Part shown: one piece after another, positions 48,301-53,321 of the stretch
How positions within the stretch are numbered: position 1 is the stretch's first letter
Layout of the letters: every line of letters starts with the position of its first letter
Assembly: GCA_021229015.1 (NCBI GenBank)
Contig: CM037783.1
Span: 53,714,647 to 53,778,646, forward strand
Length of the DNA stretch: 64,000 bases
Source of the DNA: Solen grandis
Lineage: Eukaryota > Mollusca > Bivalvia > Adapedonta > Solenidae
Direction: 5' to 3'
Program-made: the position numbers and the translations under genes
The notes under the pieces: generated by a model
What the model was told of the DNA's origin: nothing
What the model saw: only the letters and a program-made list of their open reading frames with translations
The model's database searches: none

Positions 48301-51111
48301 AGTTTTTGCCTGGGGGCAACACATGAAAACCTGGTTTTGCATCATTTTTTTATTTTTTTTTGTAAGCAGATCAAGTTTTATTGTAGTTGCAAAGATGCAT
48401 CTTGGAATAATGGTTATCAGGTAAAGGTGCAAGGTCCTCTTCTACATTATGCAACAACCTAGCTACAGCTAAAGATAAAGTTTAAAGTTCATATATCTAA
48501 ACAAGATATACCTTTGGATAAACTGAAATATTTTAGTGTCAAAACATTTATTTCTCCCCCAGCATTTCCCAATGTATCGTGAGTCCGATGCTAATTGCTC
48601 AACACCTGATGCAGTGCCAGAGGAGGAGAAAGACGTCATATTCAGGGAGAAAATGGACTGTCTGTCTCAGGAAAGCTCAAAACTTGTAAGTGTCTGAAAA
48701 TTGACTGTCTGTCTCAGGAAAGCTCAAAACTTGTAAGTGTCTTGTCTATGGTTTTGATCTAAACATTTGCTAGGATAGTGTCTGCATATCATTGCAAGTA
48801 TCTTTTTGTGGTCTCAAAAATGTTCAGTCGTATAACCCTTTCCCTTATATAGACTCATTTTGACGCACTCAATAGGTACAACATAAAGCCTGATCTGCAG
48901 AAAACCACAGTTAAACCTTACCAAATTTAATTACAAAATCCTCATTTCCAGACCACTGAGGAGCAGCAAACAGCATAAAACCTGATCAGCTTGCGAGTTA
49001 CTCGCAGGCTGATCTGGTTTTATGTTGTTCGCATAGGTCTTTTCATGGTTTCCTCTATGAGGGAAAGGGATAACTCCCTTGCTGGGCACTCAGCATATAA
49101 GGGTAGTTTCAGGACTGGTTGGCCAGATGTCAGAATAATGTGACTGGGTGTGGTATTATGCCACAAGTCTATGATATGATACTGCAGTGTGGCAGTACTT
49201 TATCTGTCTTAAGTGGACATTGTCTTTAAATGACTGAAATGACTGAAATGCTGTCGGTGAGGCATTAATCCCAATTAACATACAGACATTTTTATTGAGA
49301 TTTACTTAATTCTTTACCTCATGAATAGTCATTGTAAATATATGATCTGATGAATATTAATTTAAAGAACTTAAATGGTATATGAAACAAGGATTTTTCT
49401 GCTGTGAAGGCTGAATACTGGTAAGAATCCATGCTAGAATATTGTATGAGCAAACAGAGAAGACCCTGATCAGACATCTCCTGGAAGGATCTGTCACAGA
49501 TCTGATTCTACTCTCTTTGTCAATGCATCAAAATTAGTCTGTATGAGGTAAAATGAGGTAAAGGTAAATTATTTAAATTTGTTTGTGTGTGTGTGTGTGT
49601 TTTTTTAATAAAATGACATGTGAACTCAATACTTAATTATCACTTCTATTGATTTTCATCATGTTTTTGTTAGCCTTTTTTATTGATATTGTACTGAATT
49701 TAGGGGCTGTTGTAAGAATATACACTTCTAACAAAAAAAATGTTGCCATATACAAATTCAGTAAAAGTATGTTAACATTTGGGATGGGATTAAAACAGGG
49801 AACAAAAGCTGTAAAGGAAATGGGTCCTGAAAATAATTGTGTCATTAATAAGGTAATTCTTATTCAAAGGTGATCTTTACATGAGGTTTGATTGTACATC
49901 CTCTGTACACGTGCATGTTTTGTTTACATCCTATGTACACGTGCATGTGTTGTTTACTCAGCTATTTGAGTGGCTGGATCCCCGCCTCATCATCAGTGCC
50001 NNNNNNNNNNNNNNNNNNNNNNNNNNNNNNNNNNNNNNNNNNNNNNNNNNNNNNNNNNNNNNNNNNNNNNNNNNNNNNNNNNNNNNNNNNNNNNNNNNNN
50101 CACACACACCACGGCTGTTACAGGGTCCATGATAACAAGGCACCAGAGTACACAGTGGCTTCCTACAACTGGAGGAATAAACAAACACCTACATTTCTGC
50201 TGGTAAGCTATCATTGTTACTCTCATGAATATTCCTTCATGCCATGATCCACTGTGTAGATTCATTCCAAATGATGTTACACTTTCATCCCTGTGTGGGT
50301 GGGGAGGGTATGACTCCCGCTGTCCGTCGTCAAATGCAACAAATTTATGAAACTGGTGTAAGATTTTCTGCTTTGTGAATGTGCTTTGCACAAATGAATA
50401 TGCTGCAGAATTCCCATTCATGAAGGAGAAATCTGTTACTATTGTCATTTGTCATTTAACCCTTTCCCTCATAGAGGAAACCATGAAAAGACCTATGCGA
50501 ACAGCATAAAACCAGATCAGCCTGCGAGTAACTCGCAGGCTGATCAGGTTTTATGCTGTTCGCTGCTCCTCAGTGGTCTGGAAATGAGGATTTTGTAATT
50601 AAATTTGGTAAGGTTTAACTGTGGTTTTCTGCAGATCAGGCTTTATGTGGTACCTATAGAGTGCGTCAAAATGAGTCTATATGAGGGAAAGGGTTAACAT
50701 AATGTACTACAGTATACGGTTGGTTTTTTGTCTACACTGTATATTAAATTAATGGAAAGCACATGCTGTTGGCAGATATATCTGGAGAGCATGCCACTGT
50801 AATCAGTATGTATTAACTTTTCACCTATTTATTACATATTTTGAAGGAATTCTCAAAAGTACTACATCTATGAAATTCTCTATTCTGATTATGAGAACTT
50901 AATCGATCTTTATTTTTTTTTTCCCCTGTTACAGGCAGAAATTACAGGTCAAGATTTTGTGATCAACCGGTGCTATCTACCCAATGAGAAGACTGTGATC
51001 AGTATATATATTACCGGGGCCTTCATCATCGTCATCTGTATATTTCTCCCCAACAAAAAATTTAAGAGGATTTCTAGCAAAGAAATCATTTTCACAAATA
51101 AATCCAACTAG
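39247..51111 (+). CDS. MPPE1: MPPE1/PGAP5 metallophosphoesterase, nine-exon gene
   Basis: The coding exons I place are 39247-39305, 40626-40850, 42274-42344, 45070-45211, 45881-46067, 46956-47036, 48563-48685, 49962-50202 (with a 100-N gap) and 50935-51111. All junctions are GT-AG and in phase. The product is about 401 residues; human MPPE1 is 396. Visible parts are an N-terminal membrane segment (about 33-55), metal-site motifs GDTH (78-81), GD (119-120), GNHD (157-160), a late HFP histidine (256) and the HTHHG motif in exon 8, then a C-terminal membrane segment. In vertebrates the enzyme uses Mn2+ at ER exit sites/ERGIC. There it removes the ethanolamine phosphate from the second mannose of GPI anchors, allowing ER exit. 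The first exon is the least certain. Confidence 0.93.
40290..40485 (+). mobile_element. tRNA-derived SINE in MPPE1 intron 1
   Basis: The head GTCCGGTCCAGTGGAAGG resembles an A box and GGTCCTGGGTTCAAGTTT a B box, about 35 bp apart as in tRNA heads. A body with CCAGGTGTTAATGGGTGCCTG follows, then a long T-run. This is the layout of a tRNA-head SINE. Family name not assigned. Confidence 0.6.
40626..40850 (+). CDS. MPPE1: MPPE1 exon 2: membrane anchor and GDTH motif
   Basis: Acceptor CTTTACTTTCAG ends at 40625; donor ACG|GTAATA follows 40850. It encodes the membrane segment ([20 protein letters not shown]) and the first metal motif, [11 protein letters not shown], then HWFDKLRR. These match the order and wording of human MPPE1 (LLFCEFLIYYL, ADTHLLG, HWLDKLRR). 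Confidence 0.93.
41591..41944. repeat. Direct repeat flanking a short tandem array (intron 2)
   Basis: A 70-bp block containing CAGATATTGATCTAATATTT and GGTATGTGAGTCTA occurs at about 41597-41663 and again at about 41875-41944. Between them lie about five copies of a 30-bp unit (CAGTTTCCCGGACTTTTTTC). Confidence 0.8.
42274..42344 (+). CDS. MPPE1: MPPE1 exon 3: FVLGD strand
   Basis: Acceptor TTTTTTTTACAG ends at 42273; donor TTAG|GTAATG follows 42344. It encodes [20 protein letters not shown] then FVL and the first base of Gly. This aligns with human [25 protein letters not shown]. The GD of the second metal motif spans the junction with exon 4. Confidence 0.93.
42745..44068 (+). mobile_element. 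Non-autonomous element with tandem core and end hairpin (intron 3)
   Basis: It begins near CTTTTGTCCGGCGTCCATGC. Six diverged units of about 165-170 bp follow (CACAAGGCCTAGAGTTTAGA, TATTTGGTGTGTA, then CCTTGGGTCA and CCCCGCCC). It ends GGTGAGTGATTCAGGGCCAT plus CATGGCCCTCTTGTTT. The end palindrome AGGGCCATCATGGCCCT and the tail match the elements at 61534-63541. The architecture recalls bivalve pearl / Helentron-associated elements; that label is inference. The 5' terminal hairpin seen in the other copies is absent, so this copy is probably truncated. Confidence 0.6.
44760..45069. repeat. Degenerate tandem repeat abutting the exon 4 acceptor
   Basis: About six units of roughly 50 bp share TGATTTCTGACCCCATG and TAGAATATTTC blocks. 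The last unit (TTTTTTTGATATCTGACACC) forms the polypyrimidine tract and acceptor AG of MPPE1 exon 4. Confidence 0.75.
45070..45211 (+). CDS. MPPE1: MPPE1 exon 4: GD and GNHD motifs
   Basis: Acceptor TGACACCAG ends at 45069; donor TATAT|GTATGT follows 45211. It encodes [22 protein letters not shown], and [14 protein letters not shown]. This aligns with human GDIFDEGK and VVAGNHDIGFHYEM. GD supplies the bridging Asp and GNHD the Asn/His pair of the binuclear metal site. Confidence 0.95.
45881..46067 (+). CDS. MPPE1: MPPE1 exon 5
   Basis: Acceptor TGATATTACAG ends at 45880; donor CCAAG|GTAATA follows 46067. It encodes [31 protein letters not shown] and a cysteine near the end (LKCAK). Human MPPE1 has VERFEKVF, FVMVNSVALNGDGCGIC and RLNCSRE in the same order. 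The DGC.IC cysteines are conserved. Confidence 0.95.
46100..46480. repeat. Possible interspersed repeat (intron 5)
   Basis: C-rich and T-rich blocks (GCATTCCCCCCTGCC, TTTTTCCCCCTCC, ATGGGCCCGGACCCCTTTACC) stand out from the AT-rich background. This looks like a degraded insertion, but no ends or family can be assigned. Confidence 0.3.
46956..47036 (+). CDS. MPPE1: MPPE1 exon 6
   Basis: Acceptor AATCATTTCAG ends at 46955; donor CTGCAG|GTGAGG follows 47036. It has 27 codons, [17 protein letters not shown] then VYSRPVLLQ, in phase 0 on both sides. SRPVLLQ corresponds to human SAPVLLQ just before the HYPLYR histidine. The segment before it is variable in the family. Confidence 0.92.
47390..47790 (+). 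repeat. Interspersed repeat with two core units (intron 6)
   Basis: It starts with a TCGGTCGG.CTGTCTGTC run. Two units of about 145 bp follow (ACACTTGGGCTCACATTCC, TCAAACTTCA, TAGATGACCCCTATTGATTT, GGTCAAGGTCACAGTGA). The end is GGGGGCATATGTGTTATTCC. It resembles repeats common in bivalve introns. Confidence 0.65.
48563..48685 (+). CDS. MPPE1: MPPE1 exon 7
   Basis: Acceptor TTTCTCCCCCAG ends at 48562; donor AAACTT|GTAAGT follows 48685. It has 41 codons: [37 protein letters not shown] and SSKL. Human HYPLYRRSDANC and FKENYDVLSREASQKLL align throughout. The opening His is a predicted metal ligand. The exon end and its donor are duplicated just downstream. Confidence 0.95.
48655..48740 (+). repeat. 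Tandem duplication of exon 7 end plus 5' splice site
   Basis: TGACTGTCTGTCTCAGGAAA...CTTGTAAGTGTCT occurs at about 48657-48695 (first base differs) and again at about 48702-48740. The second copy carries an identical donor, CTT|GTAAGT. Reading through the first donor meets TGA after five codons. Confidence 0.92.
48832..49073 (+). mobile_element. Hairpin MITE, copy 8, flanked by ATAA (intron 7)
   Basis: Same family, orientation and palindrome as copy 1, but the flanking tetranucleotide is ATAA on both sides (48832-48835 and 49070-49073) instead of TTAA. The matching flanks suggest insertion at a non-standard target. Confidence 0.85.
49080..49310 (+). mobile_element. SINE-like body and tail, copy 2 (intron 7)
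   Basis: CTGGGCACTCAGCATATAAG, GAATAATGTGACTGGGTGT and GAGGCATTAATCCCAATTAACATAC align in order with 11290-11490. The tRNA-like head is missing, because the segment begins just after the MITE. Confidence 0.5.
49897..49956. repeat. 30-bp tandem duplication before the exon 8 acceptor
   Basis: Two 30-bp copies (CATCC.TGTACACGTGCATG plus T.TTGTTTA) differ at two positions. The last T-rich part forms the polypyrimidine tract of the exon 8 acceptor at 49957-49961. Confidence 0.9.
49962..50202 (+). CDS. MPPE1: MPPE1 exon 8: GHTH motif, broken by assembly gap
   Basis: Acceptor TTTACTCAG ends at 49961. [13 protein letters not shown] runs up to the gap at 50001. After the gap, [20 protein letters not shown] then [14 protein letters not shown] continues to donor CTGCTG|GTAAGC after 50202. 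Human WWLQPRLVLSGHTHSACEV and PSFSWRNRNNPSF align across the gap with essentially no missing residues. The 100 Ns therefore replace about one codon, or hide an intron or assembly artefact. The two sides are in different frames if the Ns are counted literally, confirming an arbitrary gap length. Confidence 0.9.
50001..50100. other. Assembly gap of 100 N
   Basis: Exactly 100 Ns, a conventional placeholder. The right flank begins with CACACACACC, part of the HTHH codons. A short CA run may have disturbed assembly here. Confidence 0.98.
50456..50697 (-). mobile_element. TTAA hairpin MITE, copy 9 (intron 8)
   Basis: TTAA at 50456 and 50694, intact tips, and a 67-nt palindrome with a single internal A-A mismatch. 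It is the best-preserved reverse-orientation copy. Confidence 0.9.
50935..51111 (+). CDS. MPPE1: MPPE1 exon 9: C-terminal membrane segment and stop
   Basis: Acceptor CCCCTGTTACAG ends at 50934; TAG stop at 51109-51111. It encodes [16 protein letters not shown], the membrane segment ([16 protein letters not shown]), a basic stretch KKFKR and the end IIFTNKSN. Human MPPE1 has DYTLSKCYLPRED followed by a membrane helix and a basic tail. The terminal residues do not form a KKXX signal. Confidence 0.94.
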   Translation, partial: AEITGQDFVINRCYLPNEKTVISIYITGAFIIVICIFLPNKKFKRISSKEIIFTNKSN

Positions 51112-51446
51112 AATTTGTGTTCACTTTTGTTTACTAGTGTTCATTTCATTACTTTTCTTCTGGTTAATATTAAAAAGCATTCGGAGACTTTATGGACTAG
51201 ATGTTCACCAGTTTAATTATGGTATTCCTATACCAAATATAGACATGATTTGGCAAACAGCGCAGCCTTTGGTCAGACAGGCATCAGTGTCTGATACAAT
51301 AGTATAGCTCAGATTTTGTACAATCTGCATGACTAAGAATATTCCAGTATTTCATATACCTATTTGCATTTAAAAGCATAAGGTAGGAAATTTTTCTAAC
51401 ACTGATACTTTTTCGTTGTATAGTATTTTACAAAATTTTATGGCAA

Positions 51447-51452
51447 AATAAA
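51447..51452 (+). terminator. MPPE1: Candidate MPPE1 polyadenylation signal
   Basis: AATAAA 336 bp downstream of the stop codon. It is the first such hexamer after the coding end that I see in a suitable position. Assignment is by motif and distance only. Confidence 0.45.
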
Positions 51453-52012
51453 AATATAAATATTTTTTATGTAAATAATGAATAATGAAATGATCATACA
51501 AATTATGTATTTCCTAAGACAACAAATGTTAAAAAACATGTGAACTTATAAAAAAATCAACAAATGTATGACTGATTTCATGCCTTTATTTCTGATTTTT
51601 TTTTTCTACTTTGAGTAAAAATATCTCCCTTCAGTGGAGATAATAATATTATTTTTACTGTTGAAGATAAGATTTCTCTCCAGAAAGTATTTGTTAGTTA
51701 TGAACATGACCAGTAAACACAATTCATTGAGTTGAGGGAGGCCTTGGAGACTGATTTTTCATTTCTTATTGGCAAAAGTCTGGATGTTTCAGAGATATGT
51801 TCCCTTGGGTATGGCTGTGATGTTTTAGATAATGGTGCGAACTATTGTCAAGAGATAGTGGTATGTGTAATAATTTAATGTTGAGACTTATAGCCAGTGT
51901 GAATGTACTCACCAATCATAATCTTAAAAGGTTGGTCTCGTTTATGTTGTTGTAACATTGTTTTAGACTTTACGGTTGCTGAATCTGTGTTTTTATCATA
52001 TTGTCCAGCTGT

Positions 52013-52252
52013 TTATCCCTTTCCCTCATAGAGGACACCATGAAAAGACCTATGCGAACAGCATAAAACCAGATCAGCCTGCGAGTAACTTGCTGGCTGA
52101 TCAGGTTTTATGCTGTTCGCTGCTCCTCAGTGGTCTGGTAATGAGGATTTTACATTAAATTTGGTAAGGTTTGAGTTGGCATTCTGCAGATCAGGCTTTA
52201 TGTGGTACCTATTGAGTGCGTCAAAATGAGTCTATATGAGGGAAAGAGTTAA
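52013..52252 (-). mobile_element. TTAA hairpin MITE, copy 10
   Basis: The left flank is TTAT and the right is TTAA, with one substitution in the right tip (GGGAAAGAGTTAA). It shares the subfamily marks of copies 4 and 11. The palindrome has two changes (CTTGCTGGCTGATC). Confidence 0.85.
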
Positions 52253-52302
52253 AGTTAGAGGAGAATCCAAAGTGTTCTATGGCACTTGAAAGGTCATTTA
52301 CC

Positions 52303-52445
52303 CCAGGCCCTGTGTTCTCAAAAATACTGAAGTACGATCTCAGGCTCAAATTTGAGTATCATACTCAAATTCCTATTGAACCTTATAGGCATAGTTTGAG
52401 TATAAGTATGAAAATCATTTTTATTTTCGAAAACACAGGGCCTGG
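52303..52445. mobile_element. Foldback element family 2, best copy
   Basis: The ends CCAGGCCCTGTGTTCTCAAA and, as complement, TTTTCGAAAACACAGGGCC then TGG form imperfect inverted repeats of about 25 bp. Internal CTCAAATTTGAGTATCATAC and AGTTTGAGTATAAGTATG give further self-complementarity. It is about 143 bp, non-coding. Related segments lie at 11560, 33641 and 59623. Confidence 0.8.
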
Positions 52446-52956
52446 TTTGGTATGTGATATCTAAATTCATATTTTTAAGTATATACCTATCTATTTGGTA
52501 CATTTAGCTAAAGATATGCATTGCATATTTACCAGTGTCTACTATGAAAATAAAATGTTGGCACGCTTAATCATCCAGCATGACCATCAGTCTCATTAAA
52601 GACAATCAACACTTATCTCAAGCCACAGTCATTATCTCCACACATTTGACACTTTGTTTATAGAACACAACCAAATTTTACAGTTAAGAACCAGATTGTT
52701 TAAGGCACCTTATTGTATTGTCACAGTGTCATAAAAATTAAAACACAAGCATATGTGCTCTTTGGCAAATATTTTTGGTTTCATTAATAGCTTAAACATG
52801 ATAGGGAAATGAGGCATTTGAATAGCAAGATGGTCATAATTGTGGGACATGAAACCAATCTGGCCATTCAATTTCCACTTTAAATTATTTAGTTCCAAAA
52901 ATTTGTAGCCGGGTACAGGTATTTGGTGATAAATCAATAGGCAATAAGACATGAGT

Positions 52957-53028
52957 GTCTCGATAGCTCAGTGGTAGAGCGCAGGAACAGTAGTCCTGAG
53001 GCCCTGGGTTCGAGTCCCGGTTGGGCCA
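52957..53028 (+). tRNA. tRNA-like gene in left LTR (Thr-type AGT anticodon position)
   Basis: 72 nt. A box TAGCTCAGTGG and B box GGTTCGAGTCC are canonical. The D stem GCTC/GAGC and anticodon stem CAGGA/TCCTG are perfect; the T stem CTGGG/CCCGG has one wobble. The loop ACAGTAG puts AGT at the anticodon, but position 33 is C, not T. The acceptor GTCTCGA/TTGGGCC pairs at six of seven positions, two of them wobbles. TTTTTT follows at 53032. Because it is inside a transposon LTR, it is unlikely to be a working host tRNA. Confidence 0.7.
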
Positions 53029-53031
53029 TGA

Positions 53032-53037
53032 TTTTTT
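53032..53037 (+). terminator. T6 Pol III terminator in left LTR
   Basis: TTTTTT three bases after the tRNA-like gene, the expected place for RNA polymerase III termination. The same run occurs in the right LTR at 53302-53307. Confidence 0.65.
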
Positions 53038-53053
53038 CACCACCTGTTACATT

Positions 53054-53066
53054 TGGCGCCCAACGT
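53054..53066 (+). promoter_or_regulatory. Primer binding site, tRNA-Lys type
   Basis: TGGCGCCCAACGT is complementary to the 3' end, with CCA, of animal tRNA-Lys(CUU) (ACGTTGGGCGCCA, from memory). Placement two bases after the LTR is normal. Confidence 0.8.
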
Positions 53067-53160
53067 AAATAACCTACTGTTTGAAATGACTACTGCTTCG
53101 GCACCTCAAGAACTTTTCACAATGTTCTTTGTCTCAAAGAATTCGGGACGAATTCTAAAT

Positions 53161-53174
53161 TTGGAGGGGGAATA
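53161..53174 (+). promoter_or_regulatory. Polypurine tract
   Basis: TTGGAGGGGGAATA directly precedes the right LTR. This is the standard site for plus-strand priming in LTR elements. Confidence 0.8.
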
Positions 53175-53321
53175 TGTAGCCGGGTACAGGTATTTGGTGG
53201 TAATCAAAAGGCAATAAGACATGAGTGTCTCGATAGCTCAGTGGTAGAGCGCAGGAATGGTAGTCCTGAGGCCCTGGGTTCGAGTCCCGGTCGATCCATG
53301 ATTTTTTCACCACCTGTTACA
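53175..53321 (+). repeat. Right LTR of the TRIM-like element
   Basis: 147 bp, matching the left LTR except for changes near position 25-35, at the anticodon loop and in the 3' acceptor strand of the tRNA-like gene. Confidence 0.88.
53227..53298 (+). tRNA. tRNA-like gene in right LTR (Thr-type GGT anticodon position)
   Basis: Same A box, B box and stems as the left copy. The loop ATGGTAG has the usual T33 and puts GGT at the anticodon. The 3' acceptor strand is TCGATCC, so only five of seven acceptor pairs form with GTCTCGA. T6 follows at 53302. Probably a transposon-borne Pol III unit rather than a host gene. Confidence 0.65.

Larger units (their letters stand above)
52904..53051 (+). repeat. 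Left LTR of the TRIM-like element
   Basis: It is 148 bp, TG...CA, with short inverted tips (TGTA...ACAGGT...GGTG against CACCACCTGTTACA). It holds a tRNA-like gene and a T6 run. No separate TATA box is evident. Confidence 0.88.
52904..53321 (+). mobile_element. Miniature LTR retrotransposon (TRIM-like) with tRNA-like genes in its LTRs
   Basis: The two LTRs (52904-53051 and 53175-53321) begin TGTAGCCGGG and end CCTGTTACA. Two bases after the left LTR is TGGCGCCCAACGT, complementary to the 3' end of a tRNA-Lys(CUU)-type tRNA: a primer binding site. Immediately before the right LTR is GGAGGGGGAATA, a polypurine tract. AATT flanks both sides (52900-52903 and 53322-53325), a 4-bp target duplication. 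The 123-bp interior has no coding capacity. Known TRIMs have this plan and depend on another element's proteins. The LTRs differ by about seven substitutions and one indel. Confidence 0.88.

Noticed and set aside
49881..50448. Frames crossing the N gap
   Set aside because: Apart from the true exon 8 pieces, they are created by reading unknown bases as open codons.
52957..53298. Two tandem host tRNA-Thr genes
   Set aside because: They lie inside LTRs with a primer site, polypurine tract and target duplication; acceptor stems are imperfect and one lacks T33.
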